DNA of 64,000 nucleotides, taken from positions 36,856 to 100,855 of the forward strand of contig CAVUFN010000007.1 of assembly GCA_963740765.1 (NCBI GenBank), read 5' to 3'. Shown here piece after piece: positions 15,105 through 26,307 of the stretch. The translations under genes were made by a program, and so were the position numbers. The stretch's first letter is position 1. Each line of letters begins with the position of its first letter. The notes beneath the pieces were generated by a model. The model saw only the letters and a list, made by a program, of their open reading frames with translations. It ran no database searches and was not told where the DNA came from. Source of the DNA: DATLGB01 sp963740765. GTDB lineage: Bacteria > Actinomycetota > Thermoleophilia > Solirubrobacterales > Solirubrobacteraceae.

Positions 15105-16777
15105 GTCATCAACTCTACGGGCGAGAGCGTCACGCGGCCGCGGGCCGTGTCGACTTCGGTGACCTGCACCGTGCAGGGATCGCCGATGCGGATGCCGCGC
15201 GGCGAGTGCGGCCCGAGCAGCGCCGTCTCGAGCTCGTTGAGCTCGAACCAGCCGCTGAGCCGGCGCGCCGGGAGCATGCCCTCGTAACCATCTCCGAAGG
15301 CGACGAAGGCACCAGCGGCGATGACCCCCACGACCTCGCCGGTGAACTCCTGCCGGCGGCCGTTCTCGAACAGCTCGCGCTCGAGCACGAACGCGCGCGC
15401 GACGTCGTCGGCCTTGCGCTCGATGCTCATGGCGTCGCGCTCGCGCTGGCTGCACCAGGTCCCCAGCTCGTCGAGCCCGGTCCGGGCGGGCGGGTCCTCA
15501 CCGGCCCCGAGCGCGGCGAGCAGCGCGCGGTGGACGACGAGGTCCGGGTAGCGCCGGATCGGCGAAGTGAAGTGGCAGTAGCGCGGCGACCGCAGCCCGG
15601 CGTGGCCGACGTTCTCGGGCGCGTAGACGGCCTGCTTGAGCGCGCGCAGGACGAGGAAGGACAGGCCCTGGCGGCCCAGCGGCGCCACGGCGCGGGAGAT
15701 CTCGCCGACGGCGTCGAGCGCCTGCTGCGGAGTCAGCGTCTCCGGCAGGGCCGGGATCGCGACGTCGAGGGACTCGAGCTGGTCGGCGAGGCGGGCGACC
15801 CGCGCGGTGTCGGGCCGCTCGTGGACGCGATACAGCGTGGGCAGGCCGCGGTCCTCCAGCAGCCCCGCCACCGCCTCGTTGGCGGCGATCATCAGGTGCT
15901 CGATCAGCCGGTGCGACTCCGTCTGGATCTCGGGCGCGACGGCGGTGACGTGGCCGCCGCGGTCGAACGCGAAGGCCGGCTCGGTGCTCGACACCTCCAG
16001 CGCGCCCTGCGCCGCGCGCCGGGCCTCCAGGGCGGCCGCCACCACGCGGGCGTCGGCCAGCGGCTGCGCCCAGGGCTCCTCCGGCCGGGCCCGGCCCTCG
16101 AAGACGGCGTCGACCTCGGGGTAGGTGAGGCGCGCGTCGGAACGGATCAGCGAGCGGTGGAAGGCCGTCTTGGTGACCGTCGCGCCGTCGAACTCGAGCT
16201 CGACCGTCACCGCGAGGCGGTCCTGGCCCGGCTTGAGCGAGCAGGCATCGTTGGAGAGCGCCTCGGGGAGCATCGGCTCGACCGCCCCGGGGACGTAGAC
16301 GCTGGTCGCGCGCCGGTGCGCCTCGCGGTCGATCGCCGACCCTGGCCGCACGTAGGCGCTGACGTCGGCGATGTGGACCCAGACGCGCGAGCCGTCCGCG
16401 GAGATGGCGTCGTCGAAGTCGCGCGCCGTCGGCGGGTCGACCGTGAACGTCGGCAGGTCGCGCAGGTCGCGGCGGGCGACCTCGACGGGCCTGGCGTCGC
16501 GGGCGGCGCGGTCGGCGTCGACCGGGAAGCGCCGCCGCAGGCCGCGGTCGACCATCAGCGCCTCGATGACGTCGCGGGCGACGTCGGGGCGCCCGATCCG
16601 GCGCACGAGCTTCCCGCGCGCGCCCACGAGCACGAGGTCGCCGACGCGCGCGCGGGAGTCCTTGGTGATCGCCCGGTTGCGCCCCTTCTCGAAGAACGGC
16701 CGGACGGTGAGCATCCGGCCCTTCTTCTCGAGGACCCCGACCAGCAGGTCAGCGTTCGGCGACGACCTGGAGGCCAC
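15101..16777 (-). CDS. rnr: Ribonuclease R (RNB-domain 3'-5' exoribonuclease), short form
   Basis: Processive hydrolytic RNase of the RNase II/R family. At 558 residues it is shorter than enteric RNase R (over 800). It lacks the N-terminal helix-turn-helix and most of the first cold-shock domain. The RNB core is complete: TVDPPTARDFDDAISAD with the metal-binding aspartates near residue 115, SVYVPGAVEPMLPEALSND, the RYCHFTSPIRRYPDLVVHR signature, and a C-terminal S1 domain (FTGEVVGVIAAGAFVAFGD). The ATG at 16777 overlaps the protease gene by 29 bases; a later start at Met22 is possible. RNase R acts with SmpB/tmRNA in quality control, and smpB lies two genes downstream. Confidence 0.92.
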   Translation of the reverse strand: MASRSSPNADLLVGVLEKKGRMLTVRPFFEKGRNRAITKDSRARVGDLVLVGARGKLVRRIGRPDVARDVIEALMVDRGLRRRFPVDADRAARDARPVEVARRDLRDLPTFTVDPPTARDFDDAISADGSRVWVHIADVSAYVRPGSAIDREAHRRATSVYVPGAVEPMLPEALSNDACSLKPGQDRLAVTVELEFDGATVTKTAFHRSLIRSDARLTYPEVDAVFEGRARPEEPWAQPLADARVVAAALEARRAAQGALEVSSTEPAFAFDRGGHVTAVAPEIQTESHRLIEHLMIAANEAVAGLLEDRGLPTLYRVHERPDTARVARLADQLESLDVAIPALPETLTPQQALDAVGEISRAVAPLGRQGLSFLVLRALKQAVYAPENVGHAGLRSPRYCHFTSPIRRYPDLVVHRALLAALGAGEDPPARTGLDELGTWCSQRERDAMSIERKADDVARAFVLERELFENGRRQEFTGEVVGVIAAGAFVAFGDGYEGMLPARRLSGWFELNELETALLGPHSPRGIRIGDPCTVQVTEVDTARGRVTLSPVELMT

Positions 16778-17918
16778 GCTGGAGCACCTCGTCGCGCTTC
16801 GTGTCCGGGTCGTCTTCGACCGGGACGTCCGGGGTCAGCCCGCGCTTGCCGTCACGCGGGCCGAGGTTGCGGCCCTTGGGCGTGAAGTACTCGCCGACCG
16901 TGATGTCCAGCGCACCGCCGTTGGGCAGGTCCTCGATCTCCTGGAAGACGCCCTTGCCGTACGTCTTCTCCCCCACCACCGTCGCGCGGTCGCGGTCCTG
17001 CAGGGCACCCGTGACGATCTCGGAGGCGCTCGCGGTGCCGCCGTCGACCAGCACGGCGACGGGGATGTCGGTGTCGATCGCGTCGCCGGAGGCGGTGAAG
17101 CGCCGCTCCTTGCGGTTGCGGCCCTTCGTGTAGACGATCAGCCCGTCCGGGATGAACACGGAGGCGGTGAGCACGCCCTCCTCGAGCAGCCCGCCGCCGT
17201 TGTGGCGCAGGTCGAAGACGATGCCCTTGGCTCCGGCCTCGAGCAGGCTGCGCACGTTCTTGGAGACCTCGCCGTGCGCGCCCGCGGTGAATTGGGAGAG
17301 CGTGACGTAGCCGATCTTGGTGCCGTCCTCGGTCTCCATCCGCTTCTCGGAGACGGGGACGACGACGTTGGCGCGTTCGAGCGTCTTCACCCGCTGCTTG
17401 CCGTCGGTGACGATCGTGAGCTCGACCTTGGTCCCCGCAGGGCCCTTGATGCGCGTGGTGGCGTCGTCACTGGAGGTCCCCTTCAGCGACGCGCCGTTGA
17501 CGGCGACGATCAGGTCGCCGCGGCGCAGACCGCCCTTCGCGGCCGGCCCGCCCTTGAAGACCTGCAGGATCTCGAGGCCGCGCGGGATCTCCTTGACGTT
17601 CATCCCGACGCCCTCGAAGTTGCCCTGTGTGGAGGCCTGGAAGTCCGCGTACTCGTCGGGGTCGATGTAGCGGCTGAACGGGTCCTTCAGCGCGTCGACA
17701 GCGGCCGCGAGCGCCTTGTCGGAGATGTCCTGGCGGTCGACCTTGCGGTAGAAGTCGTCGTCGATCCGGTCGAGGACGTCCTCGTAGATCGCGGCGTCGT
17801 CGTCGGAGCGGAAGAAGTCCGGGAGGTGGTTGACGTGACCGCCCGTGAAGACGCCCACGGCGAACACCACCGGCACCAGCAGCGCCAGCAGCAAGAGGGA
17901 CACCACTGACCGCCGCAT
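16749..17918 (-). CDS. Carboxy-terminal processing protease (S41 family, PDZ domain)
   Basis: A 389-residue exported serine protease. The ATG at 17918 gives an N-terminal membrane anchor (SVVSLLLLALLVPVVFAVGV). A PDZ domain follows (FEGVGMNVKEIPRGLEILQV, then GGPAAKGGLRRGDLIVAVNG), with the S41 catalytic region after it. The nucleophile Ser lies in DGGTASASEIVTGAL and the general-base Lys in VVGEKTYGKGVFQ. The substrate-clamp segment GIVFDLRHNGGGLLEEGV is intact. In the conserved ftsE-ftsX-protease-smpB order of related bacteria such proteases work at the envelope. It is divergent from gltD with only 40 bases between the starts. Confidence 0.92.
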   Translation of the reverse strand: MRRSVVSLLLLALLVPVVFAVGVFTGGHVNHLPDFFRSDDDAAIYEDVLDRIDDDFYRKVDRQDISDKALAAAVDALKDPFSRYIDPDEYADFQASTQGNFEGVGMNVKEIPRGLEILQVFKGGPAAKGGLRRGDLIVAVNGASLKGTSSDDATTRIKGPAGTKVELTIVTDGKQRVKTLERANVVVPVSEKRMETEDGTKIGYVTLSQFTAGAHGEVSKNVRSLLEAGAKGIVFDLRHNGGGLLEEGVLTASVFIPDGLIVYTKGRNRKERRFTASGDAIDTDIPVAVLVDGGTASASEIVTGALQDRDRATVVGEKTYGKGVFQEIEDLPNGGALDITVGEYFTPKGRNLGPRDGKRGLTPDVPVEDDPDTKRDEVLQRGLQVVAER

Positions 17919-17958
17919 CCAGGTCCACGGTAGGCCGCGGCCTATCCTGCTCGGACTC

Positions 17959-19416
17959 ATGGGCGACCCCCGAGGCTTCCTGAAGATCCACCGCGTGGCG
18001 ATGCCGGAGCGCGATCCGCGCGAGCGCGTCGCCGACCACAAGGAGATCTTCGGCGTCCTCCCCGACCAGGAGCTCAAGGAGCAGGGCGGGCGCTGCATGG
18101 ACTGCGGGGTCCCCTTCTGCCACGACGGCTGCCCGCTCGGGAACCTGATCCCCGACTGGAACGACCTCGTCTACCGCGGCCGCTGGCGCGAGGCGATCGA
18201 CCAGCTGCACGCCACCAACAACTTCCCCGAGTTCACGGGCCTGATCTGCCCGGCGCCGTGCGAGTCCGCCTGCGTGCTGGCCATCAACGACGACCCGGTG
18301 ATGATCAAGCAGGTCGAGTACGCGATCGTCCACCACGCCTGGGAGCAGGGCTGGATCGTCCCCGTCGTGCCCGAGGAGCGCACGGGCCGCAAGGTCGCGG
18401 TCGTCGGGTCCGGCCCGGCCGGCCTGGCCGCCGCCCAACAGCTCAACCACGCCGGGCACTCCGTCGTCGTCTTCGAGCGCGACGAGGCCACGGGCGGGCT
18501 GCTGCGCTTCGGGGTGCCGGACGCGAAGCTCGAGAAGTGGATGATCGACCGGCGCGTGAAGGTGCTCGAGGAGGAGGGCGTCGAGGTGCGCTGCGGCGTC
18601 GACGTCGGCGTCGACGTCACCGTCGAGGACTTGCAATCGGAGTTCGACGCGGTCGTGATCGCGACCGGCTCGCGCGTCCCGCGCGCCGCCGGCATCGAGG
18701 GTGAGGACCTCGTCGGCGTCCACGACGCCATGTCCTACCTCTACCAGCGCAACCGCGCGGTCGCGCGGGAACACGGCCCACCCACCCCTCGCCCGGCGCC
18801 CGAGGTCCCCGAGGACGAGGTCATCTGCGCCACGGACCGCCACGTCGTCGTCATCGGCGGCGGCGACACGGGCATGGATTGCGTCTCCAGCGCGAACCGC
18901 GAGGGCGCGGCCAGCGTGATGATGTACGACGTCTACCCGGCGCTGCCCGCCGCCGGCCGCTACCCGGACGCGCCCTGGCCCGAGCATCCGCGCCGCACGT
19001 CCTCGACCTACGCGCTCGACGAGCCCGGCCCGGAGCGCCGCTTCGGCAGCCGCGTGCAGCGCATCGTCGGCCAGGACGGGCGCGTCGTCGCCGTCGAGGG
19101 CGACGAGGTCACCGGCACCTCGTCCCGCGACCTCCGCGCCGTCCCCGGCACCGAGTTCACCGGCCAGGCCGACCTCGTGCTGATCGCGATCGGCTTCACC
19201 CAGCCCGCCCACGAGGGGCTGCTGGACGGCCTCGGGGTCGACTACGACGCCCGCGGCAACGTCAAGGCGCCCGCCTTCGCGTCCTCCGTGGACGGCGTCT
19301 TCGCCTGCGGCGACGCCCGCCGCGGCCAGTCGCTCGTCGTCACGGCGATCGCCGAGGGCCGCCGCTGCGCCCGGGTGGTCGAGCGCTACCTCGCCGAAGC
19401 CCCCGCGCTCGCCTAG
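17959..19416 (+). CDS. gltD: Glutamate synthase small (beta) subunit
   Basis: A 485-residue FAD/NADPH protein that feeds electrons to the large glutamate synthase subunit. The N-terminal Fe-S cluster domain has Cys-rich GGRCMDCGVPFCHDGCPLGN (residues about 41-60) and LICPAPCESACVLAIND. The first dinucleotide loop VAVVGSGPAGLAAAQQLN and the second VVVIGGGDTGMDCVSSANR bind FAD and NADPH. It closes with VFACGDARRGQSLVVTAIAEGR. The ATG at 17959 is used because the upstream frame is antisense to the protease promoter. TATCCT ten bases before it may be a -10 box. The large subunit gltB is not in the window. Its TAG stop and that of the opposing methyltransferase share CTAG. Confidence 0.93.
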   Translation: MGDPRGFLKIHRVAMPERDPRERVADHKEIFGVLPDQELKEQGGRCMDCGVPFCHDGCPLGNLIPDWNDLVYRGRWREAIDQLHATNNFPEFTGLICPAPCESACVLAINDDPVMIKQVEYAIVHHAWEQGWIVPVVPEERTGRKVAVVGSGPAGLAAAQQLNHAGHSVVVFERDEATGGLLRFGVPDAKLEKWMIDRRVKVLEEEGVEVRCGVDVGVDVTVEDLQSEFDAVVIATGSRVPRAAGIEGEDLVGVHDAMSYLYQRNRAVAREHGPPTPRPAPEVPEDEVICATDRHVVVIGGGDTGMDCVSSANREGAASVMMYDVYPALPAAGRYPDAPWPEHPRRTSSTYALDEPGPERRFGSRVQRIVGQDGRVVAVEGDEVTGTSSRDLRAVPGTEFTGQADLVLIAIGFTQPAHEGLLDGLGVDYDARGNVKAPAFASSVDGVFACGDARRGQSLVVTAIAEGRRCARVVERYLAEAPALA

Positions 19417-20189
19417 CGCGTCCCGGCGCCGATCAGCACCGCGCCGCCCATCGGGTTGGCGTGAGCCTGCGCCTTCGCCAGGGCCCGGTCGCGGATGGCG
19501 TCGCGCACCTCCGGCTCCATCCCGGCGAGCGCGAGCGCGAGCGGGCCGGCCAGCCGGGGCACCCGCGACCACCACGTGTCGAGGTCGGGCACGGCGAAGT
19601 CCACGTCGACGCGCTCGACGGTGACATCGGAGAGGCCGCCGCCCGTGAGGGCGGCCGTCAGCCGGTCCGGGTCGCCGAGGGCGAACGGCCCGGCCACCTG
19701 CGGGGGCGGGAACGGCACGCCGAACTGCTCGCCGACCGCGTCGAAGACCAACGCCAGCCACGGGTTGTCGTCGCGAGCGGCCCACACCATCGCCGCATAC
19801 CGGCCGCCGGGACGCAGGACGCGCGCGGCCTCGCCGACGGCGGCCTCCGGCGGCTCGGCGAACATCAACCCGTGCCGGGAGATCACGGCGTCGAACGCCG
19901 CGTCGGAGCTCTCGATGGCGAGCTGATCGCAGACGAGGGTGGCGACGTCGCCGCGGCGTGCAGCCGCCGCGACCATCCCGGGCGCCACGTCGGAGACGAC
20001 GACCGTCGCGCCGCGCGCGGCCGCCGCCAGGCCGCCGCCCCCCGGTCCGCACGCGACCTCGAGGACGTCGGATCTGCCGGTGACGCCTGCCAGGTCGAGC
20101 AAGCGCTCGGTGGCGCCGGCGAGGTGGGCATCGACGAACTCGGCCGCGTCCTCCCAGGCGCCGGCGACGGCCTCCCACATTTCGCTCAT
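19413..20189 (-). CDS. Class I SAM-dependent methyltransferase
   Basis: A 258-residue Rossmann-fold methyltransferase. Motif I is VLEVACGPGGGGLAAAARG (residues about 42-60), the acidic ribose-binding position follows in VVVSDVAPGMVAAA, motif III is AFDAVISRHGLMF, and LRPGGRYAAMVWA is the post-motif strand. It resembles ubiquinone/menaquinone-type or small-molecule methyltransferases (Methyltransf_11/25). The acceptor is unknown. A TAGATT box six bases before the ATG suggests a leaderless mRNA, and that box begins with the stop codon of the RDD gene. It is convergent with gltD. Confidence 0.87.
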   Translation of the reverse strand: MSEMWEAVAGAWEDAAEFVDAHLAGATERLLDLAGVTGRSDVLEVACGPGGGGLAAAARGATVVVSDVAPGMVAAAARRGDVATLVCDQLAIESSDAAFDAVISRHGLMFAEPPEAAVGEAARVLRPGGRYAAMVWAARDDNPWLALVFDAVGEQFGVPFPPPQVAGPFALGDPDRLTAALTGGGLSDVTVERVDVDFAVPDLDTWWSRVPRLAGPLALALAGMEPEVRDAIRDRALAKAQAHANPMGGAVLIGAGTR

Positions 20190-20195
20190 GCCGCG

Positions 20196-20201
20196 AATCT
20201 A
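20196..20201 (-). promoter_or_regulatory. Leaderless -10 box (TAGATT) for the methyltransferase gene
   Basis: TAGATT fits TANNNT and stands six bases before the ATG at 20189. Its TAG is at the same time the stop codon of the upstream RDD gene. There is no Shine-Dalgarno sequence in the six bases. Confidence 0.45.
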
Positions 20202-20903
20202 GTCCCGCGCGGCGATCAGCGCTTCCAGGAACGCCTCGGCGGATTGACCCGGAGCGCCGGCGACCTTGGTGCGCAGGCGGTCGGCGAGCTCCTGGGCGAG
20301 AGCGCTGCGGGCGCCGGGGTCGAGCTCGTGGCGGCGGGCGAGGAACGAGCGGACGACCGCGAGGTCCTCGGCGGTGACACCGGCGGTGTCCCAGCCGTAG
20401 GTGCGCTCGGCCCGCAGCGCGGGGTCCGGCGGTGGCGCGGCCGTGCGCTCGCGCACGACGAGCGTCCCGGCGGCAAGGTCCCCCACCCGTTGGTTGTGGC
20501 GGGTGACGAAGATCGCGACCATGGCGATGCCGTACACGCCCGGGAGGATGTCGATCAGGCGGAGCACGTTGCGGATCGCGGAAGTCACGAAGGTGACCGG
20601 GGCGCCCGTGTCGCGGACGACGCGCAGGCCGGTGGCGCGCTTGCCGGGCGTGCGGCCGCCGGCGCGGACCTCGAAGAGGACGTCATAGCCGAACAGCAGC
20701 ACGAAGGCGCCGACGGACAGGACGAGCACGAGGATGCCGCCGTCGAGGATCGCCACGCTGAGCAGGGCGCCGATCGCGCCGACGAACCCGAGGATGAGGA
20801 CATCGAGCATGGTGGCCAGGAAGCGCGAGCCGATGCCGGCCAGCGCGAGGTCCACGTCGACCCCCTCGGGCGTCGTGATCGTCAGGAAGTCGCCATGCTG
20901 CAC
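20199..20903 (-). CDS. RDD family membrane protein
   Basis: A 234-residue integral membrane protein. The RDD domain takes up residues 15-150. The first helix carries GIGSRFLATMLDVLILGFVG with the Arg and Asp that name the family, a second helix pair follows (ILVLVLSVGAFVLLFGYDVLF), and then comes the conserved GRTPGKRATGLRVVRDTG. A cytoplasmic C-terminal tail of about 80 residues follows. It is divergent from the SpoIIM-like gene with 14 bases between the starts. RDD, SpoIIM, DUF58 and MoxR genes commonly travel together and are thought to act at the membrane or envelope. The molecular role is unknown. Confidence 0.85.
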   Translation of the reverse strand: MQHGDFLTITTPEGVDVDLALAGIGSRFLATMLDVLILGFVGAIGALLSVAILDGGILVLVLSVGAFVLLFGYDVLFEVRAGGRTPGKRATGLRVVRDTGAPVTFVTSAIRNVLRLIDILPGVYGIAMVAIFVTRHNQRVGDLAAGTLVVRERTAAPPPDPALRAERTYGWDTAGVTAEDLAVVRSFLARRHELDPGARSALAQELADRLRTKVAGAPGQSAEAFLEALIAARD

Positions 20904-21824
20904 GGCGTGGAGTGTGCATGAGGCGGCAGCGGTTCGTCGAACAGCGGTCGGCCGATTGGGACGAGCTCGAGGCGCTGCTCGCGCGCAAGCGCCTGGGGAC
21001 GGAGGAGGTGCGCCGGCTCGGGACGCTGTACCGCGCCGCCGCGGCGGATCTCGGCGTCGCGCGGCGCGCGTTCCCGGGCGACGGGCTCACGGAACGGCTG
21101 CACGGGTTGGTGCTGCGCAGCCGCCAGGCCGTCTACGCGCAGGCGGGCCGGCGGGCGTCGGTGTGGGCGTTCCTGAGCCGCGGCTACTGGCAGCGGCTGC
21201 GGGAGCGCCCCGGGCTGCTCGCCACCGCGGCGATCCTCGTGCTCGTCCCGTCCGTGCTCGGCTGGATCTGGGGCCTCCATGACCCGGGCGCGGCCTACGG
21301 CGTCGTCCCCGAGCAGTTCCGCAACCGCGGTGGGGATCCGGTCGCCGGCTCGCTCTCGGTCAGCGACGAGGCGGGCTTCGCGGGCGAGATCTTCACCAAC
21401 AACATCCGGGTGACGTTCCAGGCGGTGGCGGCCGGCATCACCCTCGGGCTCGGAACGGCGGCGATGGCGATCTACAACGGCGTCCTGCTCGGGGCGCTCG
21501 GCGGCATCTCGCAGCACGACGGCGAGGCGGAGCGCTTCGTCGCGCTCGTCATCCCGCACGGGATCCTCGAGCTCAGCTGCATCATCGTCGGGGTGATGGC
21601 GGGGCTGCGGATCGGGTTCGCGCTCATCGACCCGGGACGGCGGCGCCGAGTGGATGCGTTACGGGCGGAGTTCCGGCCGGCGATGGAGATCGTGCTCGGG
21701 ACGATGCCGTGGCTCGTGCTCGCCGGGCTGGTCGAGGGGTTCTTCACCGGCTCGGGCCCGACGCTCGTGCCGTCGGTGATCCTGGGCGTCGCCCTCGGGG
21801 TCGTCTACTGGGCGCTCTGCGCGC

Positions 21825-23021
<1,197 letters not shown>

Positions 23022-23079
23022 GGCCGCGCGTGTCGCTCAGCGGTGGGTATACCCACCCGTGGGCGACACGCCCTCGCTG

Positions 23080-24008
<929 letters not shown>

Positions 24009-24009
<1 letters not shown>

Positions 24010-24836
24010 CACGCCGATCCTCGCAGCTTCGGGTCCGGCGGCGGCTCGCCGGTGCGAGCCAGCAGCGCCCCCATGGCATCGACGTACTCGACGCGCCGCG
24101 GGGGCAGCGGGCGGGCGCCGGCTTCGACCGGCCCGAAGCGCTTCCCGCGCGCGAGCATCAGCAGCAGCGCGGCGGCGAGCAGGATCAGCAGCGCGCCCTT
24201 GGCGTTGCCGGGCAACGCCGCGAGACCGGTCGCGGTCCCGTACCCGTGCGCGGACTCCGCGAAGACCAGCGGGCCGCGGCCGGCGAGGTCGAGCGCGAAG
24301 GCGGCGTTGTCGGCGTCCGCCAGGCGCCGGTTCTGCAATGGCGAGGAGTCGGCGACGAGCGTGACGTCGCCACGCTCGACGACCAGGCCGCCGGGGGACC
24401 AGCGCCCGCGGCCGGCGCTCTCGACGCGGCGGTCGGCAACCGTCACCGAGGACGGTCCCTGCGACACCCAGCGCAGATCCGCGTCGAAGACGTCGACCCA
24501 GCCCAGCGGCCGGCGCCCGCCGGCCACGACGCGCCCGCCGTCCGCGGCGAAGGCCCGCAGCGCGCGGGCGTCGGCGAGCGGCAGGTCGGGGACGTCGAGC
24601 GCGACCACCGTCGCGCCCTCCGGGAGCTTCGCGCTGCGCAACCGCTCGCGCAGCGCGACGACCGCGACGCCGTTGCGCTTGGCCAGCTCCGCCCACGCCG
24701 CGAATCCGCCCGGGGCGGTGCCGAACGACGACGACGGCGGGCCGGACGGTCCCGGCGCCAGCGCGCTCGCCAGCCACAGCGCCGCGTTGGCGGCGACGAT
24801 CGCCGCCGCGATCCAGAGCACCGCCCGCCGGCTCAC
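24009..24836 (-). CDS. DUF4350 domain-containing membrane protein
   Basis: A 275-residue protein with an N-terminal membrane helix (AVLWIAAAIVAANAALWLAS) and a globular extracytoplasmic domain of the DUF4350/glutamine amidotransferase-like fold (FAAWAELAKRNGVAVVALRE, TVVALDVPDLPLADARAL). A second helix near the C-terminus (NAKGALLILLAAALLLMLAR) leads to a short cytoplasmic tail. The GTG at 24836 forms GTGA with the DUF4129 stop. It is always seen between DUF4129 and MoxR genes in related loci; no enzymatic residues stand out. Confidence 0.8.
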
Positions 24837-25408
24837 CGCAGCACCTCCCGCCAGCCTTCGCGGGCGCAGGCGGCGTCGGACGCCTCCGCGGGACGGCCGC
24901 CGTAGGCGATCGCGTCGTGGTCGGAGCCGACGCGGTCGAAGGCCGCGTCGGACAGCTGCGCCGCGATGGCGCCCGTGGTCTCCGACTCGCCGAGGTCGAG
25001 CCGGCGGACGCCGGCGCGGAAGCGCAGCCGGACAGCGCGCTCGAAGTCGCCGGCGCGCTCGGCGGCGTCCGCCTCGCGCTCGAGGTCGCGGGGCGAGGCG
25101 ACGGGCTCGGCGGCGTCGGCGAGACCGGCCGCGGCCCGCGCCTCGCGGCGGCGGACGCCGGCCCGCGCAACGAGGGCGGCAGCGACCGCCACGGCGATCC
25201 CGAGCAGGATCCACACCAGCCACGACCCGCCGGGCAGTGCGCCGTCGACGTCGTCGAAGAGCCCCGAGAACCAGTCGCCGACGTCCTCGAGCCGGTCACC
25301 CACCCACTGCACCGGCCCCTTGAACGGCCGCGGCACCTGCGTGTCCCGGTAGCGGCCGCCCGAGAGGATCTCGCGCGCCTGCTCGCGCGCGCTGGTGGCG
25401 TCAGCCAC
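24833..25408 (-). CDS. DUF4129 domain-containing protein
   Basis: A 191-residue single-pass membrane protein. The N-terminal segment holds an amphipathic region (PFKGPVQWVGDRLEDVGDWF), one transmembrane helix (SWLVWILLGIAVAVAAALVA, around residue 62), and a cytoplasmic DUF4129 helix bundle (AGDFERAVRLRFRAGVRRLD) at the C-terminus. It starts at GTG 25408, overlapping the preceding membrane-protein gene by 8 bases, and overlaps DUF4350 by GTGA. It belongs to the DUF4129-DUF4350-MoxR-DUF58 cluster. Confidence 0.8.
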   Translation of the reverse strand: MADATSAREQAREILSGGRYRDTQVPRPFKGPVQWVGDRLEDVGDWFSGLFDDVDGALPGGSWLVWILLGIAVAVAAALVARAGVRRREARAAAGLADAAEPVASPRDLEREADAAERAGDFERAVRLRFRAGVRRLDLGESETTGAIAAQLSDAAFDRVGSDHDAIAYGGRPAEASDAACAREGWREVLR

Positions 25409-26294
25409 CTCGCGGCGGTGGTGCCTGGGGCGGCAGGAACCCGCTCGACGGCGGGGCGTCGGGCGCTGGGAGACCTTCCACCGGTGAGGTCGGCGCGGAC
25501 GACGGCGCCCCGATCCCCCGCGCCAGCAGCGCCAGGTCGAAGCCCTCCTTGCGCACGCGCAGGTCGAAGTAGATGTACGCCGTGAGTGCGGCGGTGAAGG
25601 GCGTCGTCACCGCGAGGGCGGCGATGTTGACGAGCGTCGATACCGTCGCGTTGAGCAGCGTGTTGTTCGAATCGGCCAGGATCACGCTCCCGAGCAGCCC
25701 GCCGAGCATCGCGCTCAGCACCCCGACGATCAGGAAGCCGACCACGAGCACGCCGAAGACGCGCCACCAGTGGTCGGCGATCAGCTGGCGCGACCGCCCC
25801 ATCGCAGCGGTGCCGCGCTTGTCCTCGAACAGCAGTGCCGGCGTGGCCAGGGAGAACAGCACCCAGGTCCAGACGATGCCGACGATGCACAGCAGCACGC
25901 CTCCGATCAGCGCGAGCGTGTAGAGGATCGCCACCCACAGCAGCGGCAGGAAGCGCCCGAAGGCGTAGCGCAGGGACGCGCCCGCGCCGGCCGGGGAGCC
26001 GACGATGTCCCCGCCGATCGCCCGCAGGCAGGCCGCCGCCGTGAGCGTCTGCGCGAGCAGGGAGATGAGGTTGGTGATGGCGGTGCCGCCCAGCGCCAGC
26101 CCGAGATCGTCGTCGGTCAACGTCGACTGGCCGGCGAAGTCGAAGGCCGCCTCGTTGCTCGACGCGAGGACGAGCGTGTTGAGGATCGACACCGGGACGA
26201 CGATCACGAGCGTGCAGAGCACGAGCGTGCCGAAGTTCCGCCGCACCGCGCTGAACGCCGCGTCCAGCAGCTCCCCCACGCTCAGCGGCTTCAC
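25401..26294 (-). CDS. Multi-pass membrane protein, first gene of the MoxR locus
   Basis: A 297-residue protein with about six transmembrane helices, for example TLVLCTLVIVVPVSILNTLV near residue 23, LLWVAILYTLALIGGVLLCI, VFGVLVVGFLIVGVLSAMLG and the last one near residue 235. A Pro-rich cytoplasmic tail of about 50 residues follows (SPVEGLPAPDAPPSSGFLPP). The start MKPLSVGELLDAAFSAVRRNF and the alternating topology resemble the membrane domain fused to glycerophosphodiester phosphodiesterases in actinobacteria. No catalytic domain is attached. The GTG start follows a leaderless TAGCCT box by 7 bases. Confidence 0.75.
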   Translation of the reverse strand: MKPLSVGELLDAAFSAVRRNFGTLVLCTLVIVVPVSILNTLVLASSNEAAFDFAGQSTLTDDDLGLALGGTAITNLISLLAQTLTAAACLRAIGGDIVGSPAGAGASLRYAFGRFLPLLWVAILYTLALIGGVLLCIVGIVWTWVLFSLATPALLFEDKRGTAAMGRSRQLIADHWWRVFGVLVVGFLIVGVLSAMLGGLLGSVILADSNNTLLNATVSTLVNIAALAVTTPFTAALTAYIYFDLRVRKEGFDLALLARGIGAPSSAPTSPVEGLPAPDAPPSSGFLPPQAPPPRGG

Positions 26295-26301
26295 GGCCGG
26301 G

Positions 26302-26307
26302 AGGCTA
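26302..26307 (-). promoter_or_regulatory. Leaderless -10 box (TAGCCT) for the MoxR-locus operon
   Basis: TAGCCT lies seven bases upstream of the GTG at 26294 on the minus strand, with no ribosome binding site between. It overlaps the ftsX 3' end, so the operon promoter is inside ftsX. Confidence 0.45.

Noticed and set aside
17467..20178. 903-codon minus frame across gltD and the methyltransferase
   Set aside because: Runs antisense to the well-supported gltD and out of frame with the methyltransferase.
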